Shown here piece after piece: positions 26,606 to 35,284 of a DNA stretch of 64,000 nucleotides. How positions within the stretch are numbered: the stretch's first letter is position 1; each line of letters opens with the position of its first letter. Made by a program: the position numbers and the translations under genes. The notes beneath the pieces were generated by a model. It worked only from the letters and a program-made list of their open reading frames with translations. It was not told the origin of the DNA and searched no databases. Source of the stretch: Halosolutus gelatinilyticus (GTDB lineage: Archaea > Halobacteriota > Halobacteria > Halobacteriales > Natrialbaceae); assembly GCF_023028105.1 (NCBI RefSeq), contig NZ_CP095491.1:3658001-3722000 (forward strand), written 5' to 3'.

Positions 26606-27735
26606 CGATCCTCACCCCCGATGCCGGCCCGTTTGGCCGCCATCCGGAACAGTTCCGGCGCCGCCACGAAGAGCACGACGAGCCCGATGATCCCGTCGAT
26701 CAACTGCACCGGAACGTCGCTGTTGAACTGGACGTGCGATCCCGCCGACTCGAGGCCGCCGAACAGCAGTCCCGCCGGGACGACCCCTACGGGGTTGTTC
26801 GCGGCGAGAAGACTGACGGCGATCGCGTCGAAGCCGTAGTTGCCGACGCCGCCCGGGTCGGTGTAGTGGCCCTGGATCATGACGGCGAACACGGCGCCGG
26901 CGAGTCCGGCGACCATCCCGGAGAACGTCATGGTCGCGACGACCGTTCGCCGCGCGTCGACGCCGGAGTACGTCGCCGCGGACCGTTGGTAGCCGCTCGT
27001 CACCATGTCGTAGCCGAACCGGGTTCGCGCGATGATCACGGCGACGACCGCCACGGTCGCCAACGTGACGACGAGGCCGACGATCGAGAAGTTCGGCTCG
27101 TCGAAGACGAGCCGCGGCAGGCTCACGTTCTCCGGGAGCCGTTCGGTCCGCGTCGAGGTCGCGTCTTCGGCGCCGAACCAGCCCTGGACGAGCCAGCCGA
27201 CGATGCCGATCGCGATGAAGTTCAGCATGATCGTGGTGATGATCTCGTTCGCCCCGCCGTACGCTTTGAGGACGCCGGGGAAGGCGGCGTAGAGGCCGCC
27301 CGCGGCGACGGCTGCGATGGTGCCGATCGTCAGTAGCGCGAGCCCGCCGATCGGCCCGTCGGGCAGGTGCGGCGCGAGCCAAACGATAGACATGACGCAG
27401 GCGATCCCGCCGACGATGAACTGCCCCTGGACGCCGATGTTGAAGACGCCGGCCCGGAACGCGACCGCCACCGCGACGCCGGTCAGGATGAACAGCGTCG
27501 AGAACCGCAGCGTCCGCGAGACGGCGGATTCGCTCCCGAACGCGCCGACGACCAGGTGGGTCGCGAACTGCGCCGGATCGTACCCCGCCGCGGCCACGAT
27601 CGCGAGTCCCAACAGCAGGGCCAGCGCCGTCGAGGCGATCGCGATCGCGATCCGTTCGAGGACCGTGGCCGCGAGCAGCCGATCGGCGGTCCGGTCGAGC
27701 ACCGCCCGAAGGCGTCCCGTCTCGACCCCGCTCAC
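26602..27735 (-). CDS. Nucleoside-type ABC importer, permease 1
   Basis: A 377-residue permease of the same family, NupP/YufP-like, with about nine hydrophobic segments and the signature FRAGVFNIGVQGQFIVGG. The start is the GTG at 27735, which overlaps the TGA of the ATPase gene (GTGA). In-frame sequence upstream of this GTG is Arg-rich and belongs to the shadow of the ATPase gene. It forms the membrane channel with permease 2. Confidence 0.9.
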   Translation of the reverse strand: MSGVETGRLRAVLDRTADRLLAATVLERIAIAIASTALALLLGLAIVAAAGYDPAQFATHLVVGAFGSESAVSRTLRFSTLFILTGVAVAVAFRAGVFNIGVQGQFIVGGIACVMSIVWLAPHLPDGPIGGLALLTIGTIAAVAAGGLYAAFPGVLKAYGGANEIITTIMLNFIAIGIVGWLVQGWFGAEDATSTRTERLPENVSLPRLVFDEPNFSIVGLVVTLATVAVVAVIIARTRFGYDMVTSGYQRSAATYSGVDARRTVVATMTFSGMVAGLAGAVFAVMIQGHYTDPGGVGNYGFDAIAVSLLAANNPVGVVPAGLLFGGLESAGSHVQFNSDVPVQLIDGIIGLVVLFVAAPELFRMAAKRAGIGGEDR

Positions 27736-29306
27736 GGCTGGACACCTCGGTTCGGATCGGCCGCGTCCGATTCGCCGTCGGGACGCTGGCCGGCCATCAG
27801 GAGGCCCAGTTCCTCGTCGGTCGCCGCCTCCGGGTCGACCGTGTCGACGAACTGGCCCTCGTACATGACCGCGATCCGATCGGCGAGCTTCCTGATCTCC
27901 TCCAGCTTGGACGAGACGACGACGATCGCCAGGCCGGCCTCGCGGAGTTCGAGCAGCCTGTTGTGGATGAACTCGATCGAGCCGATGTCGACCCCGCGGG
28001 TCGGGTGCGAGGCGATCATCGCCGCCGGGTCGTGCCCGATCTCCCGGCCGACGATGAACTTCTGTTGGTTGCCCCCGGACAGCGAGGACGCCGTCGCGTC
28101 GGGGTTCGGCGGCTGAACGTCGAACTCCGCGACGATCTCCTCGGCGTGATCGCGAACGGCTGCCCAATCGAGGAATCGTCCGTTCGCGTACGGGTCGATC
28201 GTCTGGTTGCCGAGCAGCGCGTTTCGGACCAGATCGTACTCCTGTACCAGCCCCTCGGTCTGGCGGTCCTCGGGAATGTAGGCGATGTCCGCCTCGAGCA
28301 GGTCGCGGCGGCTCGCATCGGTGACGTCCTCCCCGCGGAACGCGATCGTCCCCGACTCGACCGACCGGAGCCCGGTGAGCGCCTCGACCAGTTCCGACTG
28401 GCCGTTCCCCTGTACCCCGGCGATGCCCAGGATCTCGCTCGTTCGAACCGTCAGGTCGACGTCGCGCACCCGATCGAGCCCGCGATCGCCCTCGATACGG
28501 AGCCCCTCCGCCTCGAGAACCGGATCGCCGGGCGTCGCCTCCCGCGAGAGCCGATCGAACAGCACCTCGCGGCCGACCATCTGCCGCGCCAGTTCCTGCT
28601 CGGAGGTCGCGTCGGCGTCGACGGTCCCGACGGCCGCGCCGTCCCGGAGGACGGTGATCTCGTCCGCGGCCGCCAGCGCCTCGTCGAGTTTGTGCGTGAT
28701 GAAGACGAGCGATCGGCCGGCGTCCGCGAGGTCGCACATTACATCCAGCAGCCGATCGACCTCCTGGGGCGTGAGCACCGCCGTCGGCTCGTCGAGGATC
28801 AGCACCTCCGCGCCGCGGTAGAGGCTCTTGACGATCTCGACGCGCTGCTGGGCGCCGAGGTCGAGATCCTCGACCGGGGTCTCGAGATACCGATCGACGT
28901 CGAATCCGTACCGGGAGCAGATCGCTTCGATCTCGTCTCTTGCCGCCGCTTCGTCGACTAACCCGTTCTCCGTCGGCTCGTGACCGAGAACGACGTTCTG
29001 CAGGACGGTCATGGGCTTTACGAGCTGGAAGTGCTGGTGGATCATCCCGACGCCCGCGTCCATCGCGTCCCGCGGCGAGTCGAACGCCCGCGGTTCCCCG
29101 TCGACGTAGATCGTGCCCTCGTCCTGCTCGTACAGGCCGTAGAGGACGCTCATGAGGGTGGTCTTTCCCGATCCGTTCTCGCCGAGCAGCGCGTGGATCG
29201 TCCCCGTCTCCAGCGCGAAGTCGACGCTGTCGTTCGCGACGACATCGCCGAACCGCTTGGTGATCCCGTCGAGTCGGACGGCCGTCGGCGGATCAGTTGC
29301 AGTCAT
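27732..29306 (-). CDS. Nucleoside-type ABC importer, double ATPase subunit
   Basis: A 524-residue protein with two ABC domains, NupO/RbsA-like. The first has Walker A GENGSGKTT, a degenerate signature (LDLGAQQRVEIVKSL) and Walker B EVLILDEPTAVLT. The second has the atypical loop GVQGNGQSEL, as usual for this family, signature LSGGNQQK, and 'SHPTRGVD'. One site is therefore the main hydrolytic one. It follows the lipoprotein gene by 43 bases and overlaps permease 1. Confidence 0.92.
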   Translation of the reverse strand: MTATDPPTAVRLDGITKRFGDVVANDSVDFALETGTIHALLGENGSGKTTLMSVLYGLYEQDEGTIYVDGEPRAFDSPRDAMDAGVGMIHQHFQLVKPMTVLQNVVLGHEPTENGLVDEAAARDEIEAICSRYGFDVDRYLETPVEDLDLGAQQRVEIVKSLYRGAEVLILDEPTAVLTPQEVDRLLDVMCDLADAGRSLVFITHKLDEALAAADEITVLRDGAAVGTVDADATSEQELARQMVGREVLFDRLSREATPGDPVLEAEGLRIEGDRGLDRVRDVDLTVRTSEILGIAGVQGNGQSELVEALTGLRSVESGTIAFRGEDVTDASRRDLLEADIAYIPEDRQTEGLVQEYDLVRNALLGNQTIDPYANGRFLDWAAVRDHAEEIVAEFDVQPPNPDATASSLSGGNQQKFIVGREIGHDPAAMIASHPTRGVDIGSIEFIHNRLLELREAGLAIVVVSSKLEEIRKLADRIAVMYEGQFVDTVDPEAATDEELGLLMAGQRPDGESDAADPNRGVQP

Positions 29307-29349
29307 AACACCTCGTCGAGAATGTACTCATAGCTGTGAGGCGTGGGCG

Positions 29350-30480
29350 TTAGCAGCTCGTCGGGCCGCACGAGAGTTCGATCTCGTCGTTGGCGAACCC
29401 GTCTTTCGCCTCCTGGAGGTTCTCGTCGACGGCGTCCGGAAGGGCGCTCTCGAACGCCTGCCCGACGACAAAGTCGATCGCCCCCTGCTCGACGCTGAGG
29501 TTGTTCTCGCCGACGTAGTCGTCGAAGTTCCCCTCGGCGGCCGCCCCGGCGACCTCGTAGGTCGCTTCGTCGAGCGCCTTGACGGCTGAACCGATGATGA
29601 CGTCTTGGTATTGCTCCTCGGTCACCGACTGATCGGTGTCGACGCCGATCGCGAAGCGGCCGTTCTCCTCGGCGGCCGAGAAGACGCCCGTGCCGGCGGC
29701 CGACGCCGCGTGGTAGATGATGTCCGCACCGTCGTCGTACTGCGACGCGGCGACGTTCTCCGCCGCGCTCGAATCCTCGAAGCTCCCGCCGTAGCCGGTC
29801 AGCACCTCGACGTCGTCTGCGATCCACTCGGCGCCTTCGACGTAGGACTGTTCGAACGCGTTGATCAGCGGCATGTCCTCCCCGCCGACGAACCCGATCG
29901 TGCGCTCGCCGGGTTCCGTCTCGCTGCCCTCGTGTTCCAACTCTTCCTGGGTCATCGTTCCGGCCACGACGCCGGCCAGGAACGACATCTCGTTGTTCAT
30001 CTCGATCCACCCGGATACGTTGTCCGCACCCTCGATGCGGTCGTTGATGATCATCCAGTTCTGGTCCGGGTACTCCTCGGCGTTGACCTCCAGCGCGTCG
30101 ACGTGGTTGAACCCGACCACGACGATGAGGTCGTAGTCGCCGGAGTCGGCGAGACTCGCCTGCGTCGACTCGTACTCGGCCTCTTCCGTCTCCTGGACGT
30201 CGTTGACCGAAACGTCCCACTTCTCGGCCGCCCGCTGCAGGCCGGCGAGCGCGTTGTCGTTGAACGCGTTGTCGCCGAACCCGGCGGGGCTGGAGACGAT
30301 CGCGACGTTCGTCTCGGCGCCCCCCTCGTCGCCGTTTTCGCCCCCCAGACACCCGGCGATCGCCGTTCCGCCGGCGACGGTCGCACCCGCCGCCAGCACG
30401 GCCCGGCGACCGATCGAAGACGCGTCGCCAGCACCGTCCGATTCCCCAGCACCGTTCTCCGCATCCACTCTACGAGACAT
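29350..30480 (-). CDS. BMP-family substrate-binding lipoprotein
   Basis: A 376-residue PnrA/BmpA-like binding protein. IGRRAVLAAGATVAGG is a Tat signal and IAGC (Cys44) the lipid site. The body has the typical VAIVSSPAGFGDNAFND opening, and GFVGGEDMPLINAFEQSYVEGA and AASAAGTGVFSAAEENGRFAIGVDTD binding-site segments. Family members bind purine nucleosides or related compounds; the exact ligand is unknown. It is the first gene of the importer operon, with a TATA box at 30508-30513. Confidence 0.92.
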   Translation of the reverse strand: MSRRVDAENGAGESDGAGDASSIGRRAVLAAGATVAGGTAIAGCLGGENGDEGGAETNVAIVSSPAGFGDNAFNDNALAGLQRAAEKWDVSVNDVQETEEAEYESTQASLADSGDYDLIVVVGFNHVDALEVNAEEYPDQNWMIINDRIEGADNVSGWIEMNNEMSFLAGVVAGTMTQEELEHEGSETEPGERTIGFVGGEDMPLINAFEQSYVEGAEWIADDVEVLTGYGGSFEDSSAAENVAASQYDDGADIIYHAASAAGTGVFSAAEENGRFAIGVDTDQSVTEEQYQDVIIGSAVKALDEATYEVAGAAAEGNFDDYVGENNLSVEQGAIDFVVGQAFESALPDAVDENLQEAKDGFANDEIELSCGPTSC

Positions 30481-30507
30481 TCGGTATGCTACACGATTGT
30501 CAGCCAC

Positions 30508-30513
30508 TATAAA
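30508..30513 (-). promoter_or_regulatory. TATA box of the ABC importer operon
   Basis: TTTATA (leftward) lies 28-33 bases before the ATG at 30480, fitting a leaderless transcript. It also marks the intergenic space divergent from the 30631 gene. Confidence 0.65.
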
Positions 30514-30630
30514 TGTACGTATTACCTGAACGTTCCGAACGGAGCGGTCGACGATCGGATACCGGGATCGCGGCCGAAGGCGCGGTCGACGACGTTCGCG
30601 TTTATCACGGTCCTCGCCGTAGCGAATCGC

Positions 30631-31155
30631 GTGCCCGGGGATCGAGAGAAGCCGAGTCGGCAGGTCGAACTCGCGAACAGCCCCGTCCGCCGGACGTGGT
30701 ACGGCTACGGCAGCCTCGCCCGCGTCGAGAAGAGTGGAGCCGGTCGATTTCTCCACGACTGCAGCCACGTGTTCGGCGACGTCTCGATCCCCTCGCTGCC
30801 CGTCCTGTTCGCGATCATGGCGGCGCCCGGAACCGGCCCGTACGACGCGACCGCCGCCGGCCTCCTCGCGTGGGCGACGATGGTTGTCGTCGGGACGGCG
30901 ATTCGCGGCGGCTGGATCGAGCCCCTCGCAACCGACACCCTCGGGTGGGTCTCGCTCTCGCCGTCGCTGATCGCCCTGCGACTCGTTTACTACAACTTCG
31001 TGCTCGCCGTCGGCGTCTTCGGCGGCGTCGCCCTCGCGCGGATCGTCGACGTCGCCTCGCTCTCGCTCGTCGCCGCGTTCGTCGTCGCACTCGGCTCGAC
31101 GCTGGCTTTCCCGCGACTCGCCGAGTCGACCTACGCCGCGCTCCACGATCGGTAA
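30631..31155 (+). CDS. Conserved membrane protein, family not recognised
   Basis: A 174-residue protein from the GTG at 30631. The N terminus is soluble (SPVRRTWYGYGSLARVEKSG), followed by about four hydrophobic segments (PSLPVLFAIMAAP, LLAWATMVVVG, VYYNFVLAVGVFGGVAL, LSLVAAFVVALG). A TTTATC element about 30 bases upstream fits a leaderless GTG start. It is divergent from the importer operon and convergent with flpA. No function is assigned. Confidence 0.7.
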   Translation: MPGDREKPSRQVELANSPVRRTWYGYGSLARVEKSGAGRFLHDCSHVFGDVSIPSLPVLFAIMAAPGTGPYDATAAGLLAWATMVVVGTAIRGGWIEPLATDTLGWVSLSPSLIALRLVYYNFVLAVGVFGGVALARIVDVASLSLVAAFVVALGSTLAFPRLAESTYAALHDR

Positions 31156-31180
31156 CGGCCCAGCGGGGTCCCCGAGACGG

Positions 31181-31819
31181 TTACCGGGGCCGCGCGACGA
31201 GACCCAGGTGATCGGCGTGGTAGTCGTCGAGTCTCCGATCCTCGAGCGGTTCGTACGCGTCGGCGAGTTCCTCGCGCACGTCGTCGAAGACGTCCGCCGG
31301 GTCGCGAGTCACGTCCTCGCTGCGGGCTTTCACGGCGAGGAGCAGTCGCCCGTCGTCTGCGAGGAACCGCGCGTTCTCGATCGCCACGCGGGCCTGCCCG
31401 CGCGTGGCGACGTCCTGGACGACGACGTCCACGTCCGATTCGACGACGTGCGCGTAGGTCTCGGGCTTGCGAGCGTCCTTGAGCAGCGGGAACAGCCGCG
31501 GCCGCGACTCGGCGGCCGAGAGCAGGTCGCGGGCCGGTCGCGGGGCGAACTCGATCGCGTAGGTCGGCCCGGCGAAGTCGGCGACGTGGCTCACCGTCGT
31601 CCCGCTGGCGGCGCCGAGGTAGAGTACCGTCTCGCCGCCCTCGAGTCCGGTATCCATGCCGAGGGCGAGCATCGCGCCGAGTTTCGATCGGTTCGGGTTC
31701 CAGGCGCGCCACTCGCCGTCCGTGGGTTCGCCGTAGACCGGCTCGCCCCGCGTTGCGAGTCGCGTCGTCCCGTCGAACTCGCGGCGACCGACGCCGTCGG
31801 GAAGCGCGTCCTCACGCAT
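31181..31819 (-). CDS. flpA: Fibrillarin-like rRNA/tRNA 2'-O-methyltransferase
   Basis: A 212-residue SAM-dependent methyltransferase. TVLYLGAASGTTVSHVAD is the SAM-binding motif and VDVVVQDVATRGQ and LLLAVKARSED follow in order. With Nop5 and L7Ae it methylates ribose at sites chosen by C/D box RNAs. The ATG at 31819 overlaps the nop5 stop by eight bases, and GGAGGTG lies seven bases before it; the alternative GTG nine bases earlier lacks such a site. The nop5-flpA order is standard in archaea. Confidence 0.95.
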   Translation of the reverse strand: MREDALPDGVGRREFDGTTRLATRGEPVYGEPTDGEWRAWNPNRSKLGAMLALGMDTGLEGGETVLYLGAASGTTVSHVADFAGPTYAIEFAPRPARDLLSAAESRPRLFPLLKDARKPETYAHVVESDVDVVVQDVATRGQARVAIENARFLADDGRLLLAVKARSEDVTRDPADVFDDVREELADAYEPLEDRRLDDYHADHLGLVARPR

Positions 31820-32681
31820 CGCCGTCACCTCCCTCGTCGACCGTCCGGGCCTGGATCGTCTCGATGCGATCGGCCAGATCGGCCTCGAGTTCCGGATTCA
31901 GGTCGCCCGAGTAGTGGTCGATCCGGGCGGCGATCGCGAGTTTTCCGGCGACCGCGCGTGCGGCCGAACCCCGGTTCTCGGGGTGAGTGCCACGGACCGC
32001 GTCGTGCGTGTAGATGATCCCGTGTTTCGGCGACGGTGCGTGCCCCCGAAGGTGGGCGAACAGCGCGTCTTCCGCGCCGAGGACCTGAATCGTCCCGCTG
32101 GGCTTCTTCGCGAGGGGCTCCAGTCCGCCGGCGAGCGAGAGCAGCCGGGCGGCCAGGATCGGCCCCGCGAGCGCCGAGAGGTTGGGGGCGACCGCCGGCG
32201 TTCGTCGCTCGACGAACTCGCGCAGCTCGTCGGCCTCGTCCGCGAGCGCGACGACGCGATCGGCCAGCGATCGGACGGTCGCCGCGTCCCGGAGCTCTCG
32301 CTCCCCGGCGGCGATCTCGCGCGCGTACTCGATCCCCGTTCCGGCCTCGGGATCGATCGTCCCCGCCCACTCGGTCAGTCGCTCGGCGAGTTCGTTCGCC
32401 GTTCGCGTGCAGTCGTCCATCGCCCGGATCGCGTGGACCAGCTGGCGATCGTCCGCGCGTTCGCGCTCCTCGACGACCGATCGGGTCGCGGCCAGCGCGG
32501 CCTCGTGGAGTCGATCGTAGTAGTCGTCCTCGTCCGCCGCGAACCCGGTGTCGACGGCCGCGTCGGGCCACGATCGCGGTTCGGCGGTGCGTCCGTCGCG
32601 AATCCGGGCCGTCACCGTCTCGAGGTCGTCGGGATCGACGCCGTCGAACCAGCCCGCGGACGCGGGACGGTCTTCGTTCAT
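31812..32681 (-). CDS. nop5: Nop5/Nop56-Nop58 C/D box RNP core protein
   Basis: A 289-residue scaffold protein, short in its N-terminal domain as in other haloarchaea. A coiled coil spans about residues 85-165. The Nop domain signature is present: AGPILAARLLSLAGGLEPLAKKPSG in outline, then GAEDALFAHLRGHAPSPKHG. It bridges fibrillarin to the L7Ae-bound guide RNA. It overlaps flpA. A TATA box at about 32705-32713 precedes it by about 28 bases. Confidence 0.95.
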   Translation of the reverse strand: MNEDRPASAGWFDGVDPDDLETVTARIRDGRTAEPRSWPDAAVDTGFAADEDDYYDRLHEAALAATRSVVEERERADDRQLVHAIRAMDDCTRTANELAERLTEWAGTIDPEAGTGIEYAREIAAGERELRDAATVRSLADRVVALADEADELREFVERRTPAVAPNLSALAGPILAARLLSLAGGLEPLAKKPSGTIQVLGAEDALFAHLRGHAPSPKHGIIYTHDAVRGTHPENRGSAARAVAGKLAIAARIDHYSGDLNPELEADLADRIETIQARTVDEGGDGDA

Positions 32682-32704
32682 GTGTGGTCCCTAGCGACCG
32701 CCCT

Positions 32705-32713
32705 CGTATATGC
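32705..32713 (-). promoter_or_regulatory. TATA box of nop5-flpA
   Basis: GCATATACG (leftward) is centred about 28 bases before the nop5 ATG. Confidence 0.6.
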
Positions 32714-32800
32714 GTTCTCGATACGGGGCCGCGGAGCGACGGAAAAATGATGTCCGATCGTCGGGACGATGAGCGTCCACCGATCGGGTCTGTGGCGCGC

Positions 32801-34015
32801 TTACTGCGCTTCGGCGGCCGACTCGTTGGCCGCGCTCTCGTTCTCTTGGGCCGCGCCGTTCGCGTTCACCTGCTCGTCCTCTTGGACGGCGGTCTCGACC
32901 GACTCGTTCTCCGCGACGGATTCGTTTTCGTCGCTACCGACGGACGCGGAGTCGTTCTCGGAGGCGTTCGATTCGTCGTCGGCCTGCGCTTCGTCAGATT
33001 CGTTGTCTGCCGCGGTATCGGCGGCGTCGTCCGTCGGCGTTTCGTTGGACTCGTCGTCCGCCGGCGCCTCGATCGGTTCGACGTCCTCATCGGCGGCCTG
33101 GGTCTGGTCGGCGATCGCTTCGGCCGCCCCCGTCCCGGGTGCGAGCACGTAGATCGTCGCCCGTTCGATCGAGATCGTCAGGTCGGCGTCGCTCGTGTTC
33201 GCGTCGCTCTCGTTCGTCGCGTCATCCGCGGCAACGCCGGTTTCGGCCGCGTCAGAGACTGCTCCGGTGGGGTTGCCGGGGAGGACGAAAATCGTCGCCC
33301 GTTCGATCGTCACGTGGAACGAGTGGTCGTCGGACGCCTCGTCCTCGCTGGCGGACTCGTTTTCGTCGGCCGCGGATTCGTTCTCGTCGACCGCGGTCTC
33401 GTTGTCGTCGGCGACGGATCCGGTCTCCGCCGCGACGGACTCGCTTCCCATTGCGACGGCCTCGCCGGCGAGCGCCGAGAGGCTACCCTGGTCTTCCAGC
33501 GTGACGACGATCGTCGCCTCCTCGATCGTCACCTCGGTCGGTCCGTCCCCTTCCGCGGGGAGGTCGCCGGCGTCTTCGAGGAGCACGGCGATCGCCGCGT
33601 CCTCGACGGAGAGTTCGGGGACGCCGCCCTCGGTCGCGGGATCGAACTGGGCGTTCGCGATCGCGGACTCGTCGACGGTCACGAAGACGGTCGCCTGGTC
33701 GATCGTCGCGTTGTCGGCGTCGGTTTCGTTTTCGTTGGCCGACGAGTCGGTCGCGTTGTCGGCGCTCTCGTTGTCCGCCGCGTCGGACTCGTCGGTCGCG
33801 CCGGCGTCGTCATCGGAGACCGGCTCGACGGAGACGATTTCGGCCTCCTCGATCGTAACGGAGACCGAGACGTTTTCGTGGACCGCGAGGGCGTCCTGAG
33901 ATAGTTCCGCGTCTGTACCCGCACCTGCCGTCGGCGGTGCTGCTGCCATCGCGCCCGTCGATACGACGAGCATCAGAACGGCGATAATAGTAGCGAAATG
34001 TTTTACTTCGATCAT
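32801..34015 (-). CDS. Secreted Asn/Glu/Ser-rich protein with six short beta repeats
   Basis: A 404-residue protein with an N-terminal signal (hydrophobic 8-26, ending AMAAAPP). The mature part alternates long low-complexity acidic linkers, full of NES and NAT sequons, with six copies of a short motif of the form V-T-I-E-x-A-x-I-x-V: VTIEEAEIV, ATIDQATVFV, LSVEDAAIAV, VTIEEATIVV, VTIERATIFV, ISIERATIYV. There is no C-terminal anchor, so it may be released or glycosylated and surface-bound. It stands alone. I know of no family; coding status is secure from composition and signal. Confidence 0.8.
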   Translation of the reverse strand: MIEVKHFATIIAVLMLVVSTGAMAAAPPTAGAGTDAELSQDALAVHENVSVSVTIEEAEIVSVEPVSDDDAGATDESDAADNESADNATDSSANENETDADNATIDQATVFVTVDESAIANAQFDPATEGGVPELSVEDAAIAVLLEDAGDLPAEGDGPTEVTIEEATIVVTLEDQGSLSALAGEAVAMGSESVAAETGSVADDNETAVDENESAADENESASEDEASDDHSFHVTIERATIFVLPGNPTGAVSDAAETGVAADDATNESDANTSDADLTISIERATIYVLAPGTGAAEAIADQTQAADEDVEPIEAPADDESNETPTDDAADTAADNESDEAQADDESNASENDSASVGSDENESVAENESVETAVQEDEQVNANGAAQENESAANESAAEAQ

Positions 34016-34020
34016 ATCGT

Positions 34021-34507
34021 GCCTAGTGGCAGACTACCATTCACCGTTTGTCACGTTAACCTCGTCGACGGTCTCGGTCGGAAAGGGTGCAATACCACAG
34101 TTTAGAAGATTGTTCAGTTCCTACGAACTATCGGGAAAGTAGACGTGGTACTACAGAAACGAGGATGCGAGCGTCTCCCGCGCGAATCCGGCGCATCCTC
34201 AACCGGCTTTCTACCCGAATTCGGTCGTTTACGGGCCCCAGAGTCCGAAATTTCGATGCCCTTGAATCGTGGTAGGATCAGCCTGACGGTCCGAACGATC
34301 GATCGCGGAAACGGACAGTACCGGGCGGGTCCGATCGGTCGCCGTTCGTGTTGCTCGAGCGCTTGAGAGTCAGCCGGTTCGGCACGAGGTCACGGGACCG
34401 ATCGACACTCGACGCGATCGGGCTCGGATCGCGCCGCGAGTTCGAGCGCGGTCGAGCTCGGAGCGCCGCGGATCGGCCCCGCATCCGATCGCAACGCGCG
34501 ACGATCG
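34021..34507. other. Gene-free interval of about 490 bases with one hairpin
   Basis: No convincing frame. It contains GAGGATGCG (34161-34169) and CGCATCCTC (34192-34200), a perfect 9-base inverted repeat with a 22-base loop. The left end should carry the promoter of the secreted repeat protein. Confidence 0.45.
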
Positions 34508-35191
34508 TCACTTGTTCGGGGAGACGATCTCGTCTAAGTTCTCGATCGTGACGTCGTGACCTGCGCTCTCGCCGGGGAGGATGTCGCCCAGCGCGGCGCC
34601 GATCGCGCCCGCCGTCCAGACGACCGTGATCCGGGCGAACGCCTCCAGGGGCGACGGGTCGTCGACGGCGAGTCGACCCCACGTCGCCAGCAGGACCGCC
34701 GCCGTCAGAAACGAAATCGCCAGCACGCCGATCAGCCGACGGGGAACAACGCCGAAGAGCGGGTTCGTCACGTTCACCTCGCGGATGTCGGTCCAGTAGA
34801 GGAGCCCAGTCGTCAACACGACGACGAAGGCGACGTTCCCGACGAGGTAGATCGGAATCCCCGCTCGGGTCGTCCCGACGAAGTGGTCCGCGATCACGAA
34901 GACGCCGTCCTCGACGAGCAGCGGGAGCGCGAGCAGGATGGTTCCGACGAACGCTTCGGCCATGTCTCGGGCCGTGTACTTCCTGATCCCGCGCCCGACC
35001 GCGTCCAACCCCGGAATCCGGCGAGCGACCGCCATCGTCTCCCGAACCTGCTCGCGCTCGTCCGGGTGGTCGACGAGCTCCTCGAGCTGTTCGAGCCGAT
35101 CGAGCAGCTGGTCGACGTCCGGCTCCGACGGGATCTCCGCGGGCGCCGGTCCGCCAGAGTCGGGCGGGGAATCGAGATCGGGATTCGACAT
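34508..35191 (-). CDS. DUF2391/TIGR02587-like membrane protein
   Basis: A 227-residue protein. Residues 1-75 are acidic and partly helical (DVDQLLDRLEQLEELVDHPDE); then RKYTARDMAEAFVGTILLALPLLVEDG starts the membrane domain with about four or five hydrophobic segments. This order matches the DUF2391 group of predicted membrane proteins. The role is unknown. It follows the DUF63 gene on the same strand by 93 bases. Confidence 0.75.
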   Translation of the reverse strand: MSNPDLDSPPDSGGPAPAEIPSEPDVDQLLDRLEQLEELVDHPDEREQVRETMAVARRIPGLDAVGRGIRKYTARDMAEAFVGTILLALPLLVEDGVFVIADHFVGTTRAGIPIYLVGNVAFVVVLTTGLLYWTDIREVNVTNPLFGVVPRRLIGVLAISFLTAAVLLATWGRLAVDDPSPLEAFARITVVWTAGAIGAALGDILPGESAGHDVTIENLDEIVSPNK

Positions 35192-35284
35192 TCACACGCA
35201 TATCCGAGACGAACACGAAAAGCGCGTCGACCCGAGGCGGGGCCGTCCGCAACGAGACTGGATCGAGGGCGTTCGTGCCGTGTC

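Noticed and set aside
26602-28737. A 711-codon leftward frame that looks like a fusion
   Set aside because: Only the last 377 codons are the permease; the first part is an Arg-rich shadow of the ATPase gene in another frame. The GTG at 27735 is the start.
29350-31146. A 598-codon version of the BMP lipoprotein
   Set aside because: The added N-terminal residues are antisense to the 30631 membrane protein gene. The Tat signal begins at the ATG at 30480.
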